This document shows, in pieces, positions 24,618 to 34,236 of a stretch of DNA of 64,000 nt. Source of the stretch: Herbidospora galbida. Its GTDB lineage: Bacteria; Actinomycetota; Actinomycetes; Streptosporangiales; Streptosporangiaceae. The stretch's first letter is position 1; every line of letters starts with the position of its first letter. The notes beneath the pieces are model-generated. The model saw only the letters and a list, made by a program, of their open reading frames with translations, was not told the DNA's origin and did no database searches. The stretch lies in contig NZ_SZQA01000026.1 in the NCBI RefSeq assembly GCF_005233835.1, forward strand, positions 62,001 to 126,000. The letters are read 5' to 3'. The position numbers and the translations under genes are program-made.

Positions 24618-24719
24618 GCGCCCTATTGTCCAACGGTAGGGTCCCCGAAACGGCGTGGAATCGATTCACCTCGCCGTAGGTTCTGTAGATGAGACAGACC
24701 GTGAGAAAGGCTGCCAGTC

Positions 24720-25619
24720 GTGTACGACCCGACGGATCTCTACCGGCTCGACGGTGACGTCCCCGAGCTGACCGATCCGGTGATGCTCTACCACTTCGAA
24801 GGCTTCGTCGACGCGGGCGGGGCCGGCCGGCTGGCCCTCGGGCACCTGATGGCGGAGCTGGACCACCGGGTCGTGGCCACCTTCGACGTCGACCGCCTCA
24901 TCGACTACCGCTCGCGACGGCCGATCATGGTCTTCGACACCGACCGCTGGGTCGAGGCCGACATGCCGGAGCTGACGCTCCACCTGGCCCACGACCTGAC
25001 GGGCACCCCGTTCCTGCTGCTCACCGGCCCCGAGCCCGACCGCGAGTGGGAGCTGTTCACCGAGGCGATCGGCATGCTGGCGACCCGGCTGAACATCGGC
25101 AAGATGGTGACGATCCACGGCATCCCGATGGGCGTGCCGCACACCCGCCCGATCGGCCTGACCGCCCACGGCAGCCGCCCCGAGCTGATCAACGGGCAGG
25201 TGAGCCCGTTCGGCAAGGTGCAGGTGCCCGGCAGCGTGGCGGCCCTGCTCGAACTGCGCCTGGGCTCCAAGGGCCACGACGCCCTGGGCTACTCGATCCA
25301 CGTCCCCCACTACCTGGCCCAGGCGGAATACCCGCAGGCCGCGGTGACCGCCCTGGAGGCGATCACGCGGGGCACCGGCCTGGTCTTCCCGATGGACGCC
25401 CTGCGCGACGCCGCCGACAAGACCACCGCCGAGATCGAGGAGCAGATCCAGGCCAGCGCCGAGCTGTCGGGCGCCATCACGGGCCTGGAGCAGCAGTACG
25501 ACGCCTTCACCGCCGGTAAGGACAACCTGCTGGCCGAGTCGACCCCGATGCCGACGGGCGACGAACTGGCCGCCCAGTTCGAGGCGTTCCTGGCCGAGCG
25601 CGACGACCGCGATGGCTGA
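24720..25619 (+). CDS. PAC2-family protein
   Basis: 299-aa cytoplasmic protein of the PAC2 (proteasome assembly chaperone 2-like) family, common in actinobacteria. The family pattern starts with LYHFEGFVDAGGAGRLALGHL. The ligand-binding region shows LLLTGPEPDREWELF, and the C-terminus is a helical segment with coiled-coil character. GTG start at 24720 follows GAAAGG. Overlaps the downstream oxidoreductase gene by 8 nt. Function in bacteria is not settled. Confidence 0.85.
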   Translation: MYDPTDLYRLDGDVPELTDPVMLYHFEGFVDAGGAGRLALGHLMAELDHRVVATFDVDRLIDYRSRRPIMVFDTDRWVEADMPELTLHLAHDLTGTPFLLLTGPEPDREWELFTEAIGMLATRLNIGKMVTIHGIPMGVPHTRPIGLTAHGSRPELINGQVSPFGKVQVPGSVAALLELRLGSKGHDALGYSIHVPHYLAQAEYPQAAVTALEAITRGTGLVFPMDALRDAADKTTAEIEEQIQASAELSGAITGLEQQYDAFTAGKDNLLAESTPMPTGDELAAQFEAFLAERDDRDG

Positions 25620-26622
25620 CGAGATCAAGGTCGGGCTGGTCGGCTACGGCCCGGCCGGCGAGTTCTTCCACGCGCCGCTGATCGCCGCCACCCCCGGCCT
25701 GCGGCTGGCGGCCGTGGTGACGGGCGACCCCGAGAAGGCGGCCCGCATCGGCCCCGGCGTCGCCGTGGTCCGGCACGCCGCCGACCTCCATCCCCTGGTC
25801 GACCTGGTCGTGGTCGCCTCGCCCAACCGCACCCACGTGCCGATCGCCGGTGAGGCGCTGCGCGCCGGGCTGCCGGTCGTGGTCGACAAGCCGCTGGCCG
25901 CGACGGCCGAGGAGGCGCTGGAGCTGGCCGCGCTGGCCCGCGAGCGGGGCCTGATGCTGACGGTCTTCCAGAACCGCCGCTGGGACGGCGACTTCCTCAC
26001 GATCGAGCGCCTGCGCCCCCGGCTGGGCGAGATCCGGCGCTTCGAGTCGCGCTTCGAACGCTGGCGGCCGGTCCCGAAGGGCGGCTGGCGCGAGCAGGGC
26101 GGCCCCGAAGACCTCGCCGGCCTCCTCTACGACCTGGGCAGCCACCTGGTCGACCAGGCCCTCCAGCTGCTCGGCCCGGTGGCCTCGGTCTACGCCGAGG
26201 CCGACGTCCGCCGTGCGGGCGTGCGGGCCGACGACGACAGCTTCATCGCCCTGACCCACGCCAACGGCGCGCGCTCACACCTGTGGGTGAGCGCGGTCGC
26301 CGCCGACCTCGGCCCCCGGTTCCGGGTGCTGGGCTCGGAGGCGGCGTACGTGAAGTGGGGCATGGACCCGCAGGAGGACCGCCTGCGGGCGGGCCGCAGC
26401 CCGGCCGAGCCGGGGTTCGGCGACGGCGAGCCCGGCTTCGTGGGCGACGAGCGGGTGCCGACCGAGCCGGGGAACTACCGCGCCTTCTACGAGGGCGTGG
26501 TCCGGGCGCTGTGGGGCGAGGCCCCGCCGCCGGTGACCCCGGAGTCGGCGGCCGAGGCCCTGGTCGTGCTGCGCGCCGCCCGCGTCTCGGCCGACGAGGG
26601 CCGCGTGATCGCTACCAGTTAG
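25612..26622 (+). CDS. Gfo/Idh/MocA-family oxidoreductase
   Basis: NAD(P)-dependent sugar or polyol oxidoreductase, 336 aa. The Rossmann motif is VGLVGYGPAGEFFHAPL (residues 7-23), and the DKPLAATAEEAL segment near residue 93 holds the catalytic Lys of the EKP/DKP motif. DLGSHLVDQALQLLG carries the conserved His. It overlaps the PAC2 gene by 8 nt and the convergent hypothetical gene by 11 bp. It is not close to the 9.4-kb paralogue in sequence detail, so a different substrate is likely. Confidence 0.9.
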   Translation: MADEIKVGLVGYGPAGEFFHAPLIAATPGLRLAAVVTGDPEKAARIGPGVAVVRHAADLHPLVDLVVVASPNRTHVPIAGEALRAGLPVVVDKPLAATAEEALELAALARERGLMLTVFQNRRWDGDFLTIERLRPRLGEIRRFESRFERWRPVPKGGWREQGGPEDLAGLLYDLGSHLVDQALQLLGPVASVYAEADVRRAGVRADDDSFIALTHANGARSHLWVSAVAADLGPRFRVLGSEAAYVKWGMDPQEDRLRAGRSPAEPGFGDGEPGFVGDERVPTEPGNYRAFYEGVVRALWGEAPPPVTPESAAEALVVLRAARVSADEGRVIATS

Positions 26623-27142
26623 GGAACAGCGGGGCGTTCGGGTCGGCGGCCGGGGAATAGGAGTTCGGGCCGTGGTACCGCTCGGCGGCCCGCTTCAGTT
26701 CCTCGGGCAGGACCTCGTGGATCTCCCCGTAGTAGAACCCGAGCGATTCGAGGATCACCTCCCGGGTCATGCTCTCCAGGTAGTCCATGCCGGGGACGCT
26801 GATCAGGTCGATGACGAGCCCGGAGATCCGGGTGAGCGTGGCCGTGTCCCTGCGTTCGATCGACGGCCACAGGATGCTCTCCCACAGCAGTTGCAGATAC
26901 TCGCGGTGGGTCGGCGGAAAGCGGTCGTCGAGCTCGGCCTCCTTCTCCAGGACGTCGACCTCGTCGTCGATTTCGGGCGTCCAGCGGGCCAGCGCGCCGC
27001 GCAGATAGGCGGTCTCGGCCGCCATCGCCGCCACGACCTCAGGGGGCGGGACGTAGTTCAGGGCCAGCTCGATCAGGGGACCGTGCACCGGCCGCAGGCC
27101 CAACCAGCCGCGAACGCGGTTGCGGATGTCCCTGAGGGTCAT
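26612..27142 (-). CDS. Hypothetical protein
   Basis: 176 aa, mostly helical and acidic, with no signal or membrane segment and no domain I recognise. A basic N-terminus (RNRVRGWLGLRP) precedes an acidic middle. GAGAGG lies 5 nt before the ATG. Its end overlaps the convergent oxidoreductase gene by 11 bp. Function unknown. Confidence 0.7.
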   Translation of the reverse strand: MTLRDIRNRVRGWLGLRPVHGPLIELALNYVPPPEVVAAMAAETAYLRGALARWTPEIDDEVDVLEKEAELDDRFPPTHREYLQLLWESILWPSIERRDTATLTRISGLVIDLISVPGMDYLESMTREVILESLGFYYGEIHEVLPEELKRAAERYHGPNSYSPAADPNAPLFPNW

Positions 27143-27212
27143 GGCAGCCTCTCAAGTGGCCGGGCCTGGTCGGGTGGCCGGCCAGGCGGAGCCGTAACGG
27201 AACAAGAGCTTT

Positions 27213-28019
27213 TTAGTCTCTGAGACGGGCGCGGAGGGCGGCGGTGTCGTCGGCGGTCCAGCCGTGTTCGGTGAGCCAGCCCATCGGGCCGCCGTAGCGG
27301 GTGTCGAGGATCTCCAGGAAGTGCTCGATGTACTCGGCGCGCGGGACGTGGCTGTCGGCGGGCTTGGAGTCGAGGTCGACGCGGTAGGTGTCGCTGGAGC
27401 GGAGCCGTTCGATGATGGCGGCGATGCGTTCGCCGGTCGCCACGTAGTCGGCCACGATGGCCTCGCGGGTCACGCCGGCCACCTCTTCCGCCAGGGCGCA
27501 GAGCACGCCGGTGCGGTCTTTGCCGGCGGCGCAGTGGACCAGCGCGGCGCCGTCGCCGTGGGCCATCACGCGGAGGGCGGCCACCACGGAGTCGGGGCGG
27601 TCGCGCAGGTAGCCGTAGTAGTGGCCGGTGACGCGCAGTTCGGGGTCGAGGCGTTCGGCGTCGGCCCAGGGGAGGGCGCGCTCGTCGAGTTCCTCCTCGG
27701 GCGGGTCGTCACTGGCCGCGTCGGTGAACAGGCCGCCCTCGGCGAAGAGCGTGTGGTGGTGGATCTCCACATCGGTCTCGTCGGTGAGGGGGCCGGGGCC
27801 CTCCAGCCGGACCTCGGTGTTCGACCGCAGGTCGATGACGTGGCGCAGCTTCAGCTCCGCCACCAGCAGGTTCACGTCGGCCGGAGTCAGGCTCTGCAGG
27901 TTGTCGCCGCGCAGCACCCGGCCGGAACGGGTGACGCCGCCGTCGACGGTCGGCAGGCCCCCCAGGTCCCGGACGTTGACCGCGCCTTCGAGAACTATCC
28001 AACGCCCATTCTCATTCAT
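27213..28019 (-). CDS. Tyrosine-protein phosphatase (PTP-like)
   Basis: 268 aa. A Cys-based phosphatase with signature HCAAGKDRTG (P-loop C-X5-R) near residue 155 and the N-terminal NVRDLGG motif typical of actinobacterial protein-tyrosine/phosphoinositide phosphatases. A general-acid Asp is probably in the loop before the signature. ATG 28019 was used; a start 12 codons upstream is possible and neither has a strong ribosome site. Stands alone between a hypothetical gene and a STAND ATPase. Confidence 0.87.
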   Translation of the reverse strand: MNENGRWIVLEGAVNVRDLGGLPTVDGGVTRSGRVLRGDNLQSLTPADVNLLVAELKLRHVIDLRSNTEVRLEGPGPLTDETDVEIHHHTLFAEGGLFTDAASDDPPEEELDERALPWADAERLDPELRVTGHYYGYLRDRPDSVVAALRVMAHGDGAALVHCAAGKDRTGVLCALAEEVAGVTREAIVADYVATGERIAAIIERLRSSDTYRVDLDSKPADSHVPRAEYIEHFLEILDTRYGGPMGWLTEHGWTADDTAALRARLRD

Positions 28020-28142
28020 CACGTATGAGCCTATCTGTCTGAGCGAGACGCGCACGGCCGGAGGCCGGGTGTGGCTCGCGCCTCGGAATCTGCCCGATCA
28101 ACACGTCGGCGGCGTGGCCCCCGCATGAACTCCGTACCCGGT

Positions 28143-30755
28143 TCAGCGCGGGGGTCGGGCCCGGTCGAGCGCCTCCCTCGCGCGGCGGGCGCCGGCCTCG
28201 TTTCCGAGGTGCAGGTAGATGTCCAGCGCCTGGCGGGCGGGGTGGTAGGCCTCGGCCGGGCGGCCGGCCCGGATCAGCACCTCGGCCTCGGTGCGCAGCC
28301 CCCGCGCCTGCCACCACCGGTCGCCGAGGGCCTCGAAGTCCTGTACGGCCCCGCGCAGCATCCCCACCGCCTCGTCGACCCGGCCCAGGCGTTCCAGCAC
28401 CCGCCCCTCGCTGACCTCCGACCGGGCGACGCCCCAGGAGTCGCCCAGCTTGGCCAGCATCTCCTTGGCGTCGCGCACGTTGGCGTGCTCGGTGAGCATG
28501 TTCGACGGGTCGCCGATCTCCCCTGCGGCGCGCAGGCTGCGGGCCTGCTCCCACTCCTCGCCCCGGTCGCGGAAGGAGCGGATGGCGAACCCGAGCGCGT
28601 TGCCGGCCAGCACGAAGTTGCGTTCGGCCGCGTGGACCTCGCCCCGGGTCAGCAGCATCCGGGCCTCGGCGCCCAGCACCTCGCCCAGGGCCCGCTGGGT
28701 CTGTGCCTCGGAGTAGCGGTTGCCGGCCCGCTGGAAGGTGGTCAGCGCCTCCTCCAGCAGTTCGCGGGCCTCGGTGTAGCCGCGCTGGGCCAGGCGGAGT
28801 TCGGCCAGGTTGCGCTGGGTGCGGGCGGTCCACCAGCCGTCTCCCCCGGCCTTGAAGGCGGTGATGGCGCCGATGAGGTAGTCCTGGCCCCGGTCGAGGT
28901 GGCCGCTGGTGAACAGGGTCATGCCGACCGCGCGCATGGCGCGGGCCGCCCACCAGGCCTCGTTCTGCTCGGTCAGCAGGTCGAGGGCGCGCTGGGCGTC
29001 CTTCAGGGCCTCCTCGCCCCGGCCCACTCCCCCGGCGACGGCCGAGCGTTCGAGCAGGGCGATGCCGAGGGCCCGGGGGTCCTCCATGCGTTCTGCGGCG
29101 GCGCAGATGACGTCGGCGACGGCCTGCCAGTCGGACCAGTAGGCCCGCAGCGAGTGGCACAGGGAGCAGAACGCGCGGCCGATGCCCCAGGCCAGGTCCC
29201 ACATCTCTTCCGACTGGGCGGTGTGCACGGCCGACAGCAGCGACAGGCGTTCGGCCGAGAACCAGGTGCCCGAGGTGACCTCGGGGCTCTTCAGCACGCG
29301 GATGGCCGAGCCGGTGGCCTCGATGCGGGGCCAGGTGATCTCGTCGGGCGTCTTGCCGCTCACGTGGGCGGCAGGCTCGCGGACGGTGGCGCGGGGGCGG
29401 GGACTCCAGTCCTGCGGCCAGCGGATGGCCGCGGCTGCCTCGGCGCGGCGGCGGTAGCCGTACAGGACGCGTTCCATGGCGGCGTGCCGGGCGGGGCCGT
29501 GGTCGGCGCGCTGTTCCTGGGCGAACAGGCGGACCAGGTCGTGGAGGCGGTAGCGGGTCTGGCCGGTCAGGTCGCGGCCGGTCACCTCGGCGAGGTGGCT
29601 GGCCACCAGCGCCTCGATCTGGTCGGCTCCGTCGGTCTCCGAGACGTCGAGCAGGTCGCCGGCCACCCAGTCGGGGACGTCGGGGGCGGGGAAGCGGGCC
29701 AGCAGGCGTAACAGGCGGCGCTGGGTGCCGGTGCACTCGTCGTAGGACAGCTGGACCGAGGCGCGCACGCTCTTGTCGATCTCACGGCCCACTTCGAGCT
29801 GGTCGAGGCGGCGGCGTTCGTCTTCGAGGCGGGCGTACAGGTCGGAGAGGGTCCAGTGGGTGCGGGTGGCCAGGCGGCCGCCGCAGATGCTGATGGCCAG
29901 GGGCAGCCGGTCGCAGGCCCGGACGATGCCGAGGGCGGCGTCGAGGTCGGCCGCGACCCGCTCGGAGCCCGCCAGGCGGGCCAGCAGTTCGACTCCCTGG
30001 GCCTCGGTGAACGCCTGGACCTGGGCGTCGTAGGTGTTGCGCAGCATCAGCGACTTGCGTGAGGTGACGATGACGGCGCAGCGCGGCTCGGTCGGGATCA
30101 GGTCCTTGATCTGGTCGCCGTCCTGGGCGTTGTCGAGGAGGATCAGCAGGCGGCGGCCGGTGGTCCACGTCCACCAGAGTTTCTGCAGTTCCGGCAGGCT
30201 GCCGACGTCGGTGGTGAGGCGGGCGCCCAGCGCCCGCAGGAAGGCCATCAGCACCTCCTCCGGCCGCACCGCGCCGTCGGCGCCGCGCAGGTCGAAGTAG
30301 AGCTGGCCGTCGGGGTAGCGGCCGACCGTCTCGTGGGCGAAGCGGGCGGCCAGCGCCGACTTGCCGACGCCGCCCTGGCCGTAGAGGGAGGCCACCGTCG
30401 GGGAGTCGCCCTCACGCCGGCCGAACAGCTCGCGCAGCTCGGCCAGGATGTCGGCGCGGCCGGTGAAGTGGGCGATGACCGGCGGGAGTTCGGCCGGGAC
30501 GGGGGTGCCGCCCGGTTTGGCCTTGCGGTCGCGGCGGTTCGAGGGGTCGGCGGTGGCCCAGGCGAGCACCCCGGCGAGCACGGCGGCGACCCCGGTGATG
30601 CCGATCCCGGCGGCGACCGGGAGGTCCCAGATGTTGGTGACGGCCGCCATGGCGCTGGCGACGGCGGCCACGATCCCGATGGCTGCCGGGGCGGCGGCGG
30701 ACGAGCGGCGCTTCGACGGCAGGCGATCGTCGTCGTCGCGGGAGGCTTCCGACAT
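28143..30755 (-). CDS. NB-ARC STAND ATPase with TPR repeats and N-terminal membrane segment
   Basis: 870 aa. Residues 22-68 hold two hydrophobic stretches likely to anchor the protein in the membrane. The NB-ARC domain begins at HFTGRADILAELRELF, with P-loop YGQGGVGKSALA and Walker B RLLILLDNA. Cleaved by a winged-helix-like segment, the C-terminal half (about 520-870) is TPR repeats (e.g. EEALKDAQRALDLLTEQNEAWWAARAM region). The ATG follows GAGGGG. No effector domain is visible. Such proteins act in signalling or defence; the role here is open. Confidence 0.85.
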   Translation of the reverse strand: MSEASRDDDDRLPSKRRSSAAAPAAIGIVAAVASAMAAVTNIWDLPVAAGIGITGVAAVLAGVLAWATADPSNRRDRKAKPGGTPVPAELPPVIAHFTGRADILAELRELFGRREGDSPTVASLYGQGGVGKSALAARFAHETVGRYPDGQLYFDLRGADGAVRPEEVLMAFLRALGARLTTDVGSLPELQKLWWTWTTGRRLLILLDNAQDGDQIKDLIPTEPRCAVIVTSRKSLMLRNTYDAQVQAFTEAQGVELLARLAGSERVAADLDAALGIVRACDRLPLAISICGGRLATRTHWTLSDLYARLEDERRRLDQLEVGREIDKSVRASVQLSYDECTGTQRRLLRLLARFPAPDVPDWVAGDLLDVSETDGADQIEALVASHLAEVTGRDLTGQTRYRLHDLVRLFAQEQRADHGPARHAAMERVLYGYRRRAEAAAAIRWPQDWSPRPRATVREPAAHVSGKTPDEITWPRIEATGSAIRVLKSPEVTSGTWFSAERLSLLSAVHTAQSEEMWDLAWGIGRAFCSLCHSLRAYWSDWQAVADVICAAAERMEDPRALGIALLERSAVAGGVGRGEEALKDAQRALDLLTEQNEAWWAARAMRAVGMTLFTSGHLDRGQDYLIGAITAFKAGGDGWWTARTQRNLAELRLAQRGYTEARELLEEALTTFQRAGNRYSEAQTQRALGEVLGAEARMLLTRGEVHAAERNFVLAGNALGFAIRSFRDRGEEWEQARSLRAAGEIGDPSNMLTEHANVRDAKEMLAKLGDSWGVARSEVSEGRVLERLGRVDEAVGMLRGAVQDFEALGDRWWQARGLRTEAEVLIRAGRPAEAYHPARQALDIYLHLGNEAGARRAREALDRARPPR

Positions 30756-30890
30756 CCAGGGGTCCCCTCACGAAAGTGATCTAGTCAGGATTCAAGCACG
30801 CCTGTCACCATTCATCCGCAACTCAGGGTCTACTGAGCGAAATGGCCGTAATGTATGGCGTCTCAGAGATCGAACGTTCAGGGGAGAGGG

Positions 30891-32066
30891 ATGTCGCGGC
30901 CGGTCGTCCGGATGATCGTTCTGGTATCGGTGCTGGTCGCGGGGTTACTCGCCCCAGGGCAGGCCGTCGCCGCGACCAAGACCCACCTGGTGGGCACCTG
31001 GTCGGCCGCGACCGACCGGCTGCCGACGGCGATCGGCGGGCAGACCGTACGCATGATCGTGCGGATCTCCGCGGGCGGCTCGGGGCTGCGCATCCGGCTG
31101 TCGAATCTGTACGGTTCGGCCCCGATCGTCCTGCGGTCGATCCACGCCGGCCTCCAGGCCTACGGGGCGGAGATCGAGACCGGCACCAACGAACGGGTGC
31201 TGTTCGACCGCCGGAACTACGTCCGGATCCCGGCCGGCAAGGCGGTGTGGAGCGACCCGCTGCCGAAGAGGTTCACCGCCGGGAGCGACCTCGTCGTCAG
31301 CGTGTTCGTCCCCGGCACGCACTCCCGGGTGACGGGCCACGAGCGGGCGTACGCGACGACCTTCCTGTCCGACCCGGGCGACCACGCGGCCAAGGACGAC
31401 GGGTTCCAGTTCAGCTACACCAGCACGCAGTGGTACTTCCTGGACCGCGTCGCCGTCACCGTCCCGGCGAAGGTGCCCGCCGTGGTCGCCATCGGCGACT
31501 CGCTCACCGACGGCGCGGGCCAGCCGACCGACTCCAACCGCCGCTGGACCGACTTCCTCAGCCACCGGTTCAGGGGCCGGATCTCGGTGCTGAACGTGGG
31601 CATCTCGGGCAACCGGCTGCTGCAGCCGGTGACGGGCGCGAGCGTGGTGCAGCGGTTCGGCCGCGACGCGCTCGGCCAGCCGGGCGTGAAGACGGTCGTG
31701 GTGTTCTCGGGCATCAACGACATCTGCAAGGGCGACTACACCTCGGCGGGGCCGCTGATCCACGCGTACAAGAACCTCATCAGGCTCGCCCACCGGCGGA
31801 AGGTGCGCGTCGTCGGCGCCACGCTGACCCCCTTCTACGGCTACCCCGCGTGGACCGAGGAGCGGGAGGCGGTGCGGCAGCAGGTGAACAAGTGGATCCG
31901 CACCAGCGGGGCGTTCGACGCGGTGGTCGACTTCGACGCGGCGCTGCGCGACCCCACCTATCCCGACCAGCTGGCCGCCTCCTATGACTCGGGCGATCAC
32001 ATCCACCTGAGCGACGCGGGCCGGCGGAAACTGGCCTATTCGATCCGGCTGTCCCAGATCGTCTGA
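30891..32066 (+). CDS. Secreted SGNH/GDSL hydrolase
   Basis: Exported esterase/lipase-type hydrolase, 391 aa. A signal peptide ends at AVAA near residue 28. The N-terminal jelly-roll-like domain (about 30-190) precedes an SGNH domain: block I AIGDSLTDG (Ser nucleophile), block II Gly in NVGISGNRLL, block III Asn in SGINDI, and the Asp/His pair in SGDHIHLSDAG. ATG 30891 was chosen because AGGGGAGAGGG lies immediately upstream. Likely acts on esterified polysaccharide or lipid outside the cell. Single gene between the STAND ATPase and the anchor-I protein. Confidence 0.88.
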   Translation: MSRPVVRMIVLVSVLVAGLLAPGQAVAATKTHLVGTWSAATDRLPTAIGGQTVRMIVRISAGGSGLRIRLSNLYGSAPIVLRSIHAGLQAYGAEIETGTNERVLFDRRNYVRIPAGKAVWSDPLPKRFTAGSDLVVSVFVPGTHSRVTGHERAYATTFLSDPGDHAAKDDGFQFSYTSTQWYFLDRVAVTVPAKVPAVVAIGDSLTDGAGQPTDSNRRWTDFLSHRFRGRISVLNVGISGNRLLQPVTGASVVQRFGRDALGQPGVKTVVVFSGINDICKGDYTSAGPLIHAYKNLIRLAHRRKVRVVGATLTPFYGYPAWTEEREAVRQQVNKWIRTSGAFDAVVDFDAALRDPTYPDQLAASYDSGDHIHLSDAGRRKLAYSIRLSQIV

Positions 32067-32136
32067 GACATCCGGTTCATGCGCGGGCCACCGCGCATTC
32101 AGCGCCGCGTCACCGGGTGTCGCCACGCTGTCGCGC

Positions 32137-33669
32137 ATGCACAACAGGACCCTCCTCGTCACTGGCGCGCTCGTCGCCGGGCTGCTCGCCGCCACCCCCG
32201 CGGCGGCGACCCCCCACAAGGGCATCACGCTGCAGTTCCTCGGCCGGTACACCACCGGCGCCTTCGACGCCGGCGCGTCGGAGATCACCGCGTACGACGC
32301 GAAGACCCGCCGGGTCTTCGTCGTCAACGCCCAGGACGGCACCGTGGACGTGCTCGACATCCGCGACCCCAGGGCCCCCAGGAAGGTCGGCACCCTGCAG
32401 ACCCCCGGCGCCAACAGCGTCGCCGTCAAGAACGGCGTCATCGCCGTCGCCCAGCAGGCCGGCGACAAGACCCGGCCCGGGACGGTCGGCCTCTTCTCGA
32501 CCACCGACCTGCGCAGGCTCCGCTCGGTGACCGTCGGCGCGCTGCCCGACATGCTGACCTTCACGCCCGACGGCTCGACGGTGCTCGTCGCCAACGAGGG
32601 CGAGCCGGCCGGCTACTGCGACGGCGACGTCGACCCCGAGGGCTCGATCAGCATCGTGGACGTCCGCCGAGGGTCGGTGAAGACGGCCGACTTCAGGAAG
32701 TACGTCGGCAGGGAGGACCGGCTGCGCGCCCAGGGCGTGCGGATCTACGGGCCGAAGGCCAACGCCGCCCAGGACTTCGAGCCCGAGTACATCACCACCG
32801 ACAGGCACGGCCGCACCGCCTGGGTCTCGCTCCAGGAGAACAACGCGTTCGCGATCGTCGACCTGCGCTCCGGCCGGGTCGAGGACGTGGTGCCGCTGGG
32901 CCTGAAGGACCACGCCCGCCCGGGCAACGGCCTGGACGCCTCCGACAAGGACGGCAAGATCAACATCGTGCCGCGCCCGGTCAAGGGCATGTACCAGCCG
33001 GACGCGCTGGCCTCCTACCAGTCGCGCGGCCGCACCTACATCGTCGCCGCCAACGAGGGCGACGCCCGCGACTGGGAGTGCTTCGCCGAGGAGGTCCGCG
33101 TCAAGGACCTCAAGACGACCCTCCCCGACGCGCTGAAGGCCGACGCCGAGCTCGGCCGGCTGACCGTCACCTCGACCTCGCCGAAGAACGCCGAGGGCGT
33201 CACCACCGAGCTGCACGCGATCGGGGCCCGCTCGATCTCGATCCGCGACGCCGGCGGCCGCCTGGTGTGGGACTCGGGCGACCAGATCGAGCAGCTCGTC
33301 GCCAAGGAGCTCCCGGCCGAGTTCAACGCCGACCAGGAGAACAAGACCTTCGACTCCCGCAGCGACAACAAGGGCCCCGAGCCGGAGGGCGTGGCCGTCG
33401 GCGACGTCAAGGGCCGCACCTACGCCTTCGCCGGCCTGGAGCGCGTCGGCGGCGTCGTCGCCTTCGACGTGACCGACCCCCGCCACCCGACGCTCGCCGA
33501 CTACGTGAACAGCCGGAACTTCGCCGGTGACGTGGAGGCCGGCACCGGCGGCGACTCCGGCCCCGAGGGCGTCCTGTTCGTGCCCGCGTCCGACAGCCCG
33601 ACCCGCAAGCCGCTGCTCGTGGTGGGTCATGAGATTTCCGGTACGACCGCGATCTACGAGATCCGCTGA
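32137..33669 (+). CDS. Secreted beta-propeller protein of the choice-of-anchor I family
   Basis: 510 aa, signal peptide ending AAATP near residue 25. The remainder looks like a propeller-type fold built from repeats such as SEITAYDAKTRRVFVVNAQDG, NSVAVKNGVIAVAQQ and PEGVAVGDVKGRTYAFAGLER. It has the acidic DxEPE patterns (AAQDFEPEYI, KGPEPEGV) seen in choice-of-anchor I/phytase-like or alkaline-phosphatase-associated proteins. No C-terminal anchor is present. Enzymatic activity is uncertain. Confidence 0.82.
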   Translation: MHNRTLLVTGALVAGLLAATPAAATPHKGITLQFLGRYTTGAFDAGASEITAYDAKTRRVFVVNAQDGTVDVLDIRDPRAPRKVGTLQTPGANSVAVKNGVIAVAQQAGDKTRPGTVGLFSTTDLRRLRSVTVGALPDMLTFTPDGSTVLVANEGEPAGYCDGDVDPEGSISIVDVRRGSVKTADFRKYVGREDRLRAQGVRIYGPKANAAQDFEPEYITTDRHGRTAWVSLQENNAFAIVDLRSGRVEDVVPLGLKDHARPGNGLDASDKDGKINIVPRPVKGMYQPDALASYQSRGRTYIVAANEGDARDWECFAEEVRVKDLKTTLPDALKADAELGRLTVTSTSPKNAEGVTTELHAIGARSISIRDAGGRLVWDSGDQIEQLVAKELPAEFNADQENKTFDSRSDNKGPEPEGVAVGDVKGRTYAFAGLERVGGVVAFDVTDPRHPTLADYVNSRNFAGDVEAGTGGDSGPEGVLFVPASDSPTRKPLLVVGHEISGTTAIYEIR

Positions 33670-33687
33670 CGGTCTACCGTTTGCGGC

Positions 33688-34077
33688 ATGGTGACCCCGC
33701 TCGACCCCGACGACCCGCGCTCCCCGGGCGATGACCCGGCGGCCCGTGGCGGTCCCGGACTCGACGACCTTGCCGCGTCCGGTGCCGGGCCGAACGATCC
33801 TCGTGGGTCGAGTGACCCGGCGCCGGGCATCTGGGCCGACGACCCCGATCGGCGGCGGTTCACGCGGCCGCCCGCGTGGGCGGGGCATCCGACGCAGAGA
33901 CGGGCCGCGTCCGGTGCGCCTCAGCGGCCCACGATGCCCGCCAAGCGCAAGGTGCTCGCGTTCGCGTTCGCGGCGCTCGGGGCGGCGCTGTTCGCGGTGG
34001 CGGTCACCCTCCTGCCGCCGCTGCTCGCCCCCGATCGGGCATCGAATCCGGCCCCGGAGGCGTCCTGTTGCCGTTAG
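33688..34077 (+). CDS. Proline/aspartate-rich single-pass membrane protein
   Basis: 129 aa. The first 85 residues are low-complexity Pro/Asp/Gly/Arg. One membrane helix (VLAFAFAALGAALFAVAVTLL) near residues 88-108 is followed by a short tail ending CCR. No known domain. It begins 18 nt after the anchor-I gene, so it may be co-transcribed. Function unknown. Confidence 0.6.
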   Translation: MVTPLDPDDPRSPGDDPAARGGPGLDDLAASGAGPNDPRGSSDPAPGIWADDPDRRRFTRPPAWAGHPTQRRAASGAPQRPTMPAKRKVLAFAFAALGAALFAVAVTLLPPLLAPDRASNPAPEASCCR

Positions 34078-34200
34078 CCGCAACTCGAAGAGGAATTCCC
34101 CGGCCGATCGGGCAATTGACATGCGGCAATGTTGACAATCTTGCGCACTCAGATGACAGCGGCTATTGTCATGGGCGAAAGGGCACGATTCCGCACCATA

Positions 34201-34218
34201 CTCCCGTTAATACGGGAG
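34201..34218 (+). promoter_or_regulatory. 5'-UTR hairpin just upstream of a Shine-Dalgarno
   Basis: CTCCCGT and ACGGGAG arms (7 bp, TAAT loop) end 6 nt before the GGAGGAGG ribosome site of the small secreted peptide gene. It could protect or control access to that site. Confidence 0.5.
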
Positions 34219-34236
34219 AAATACGGAGGAGGCTTC

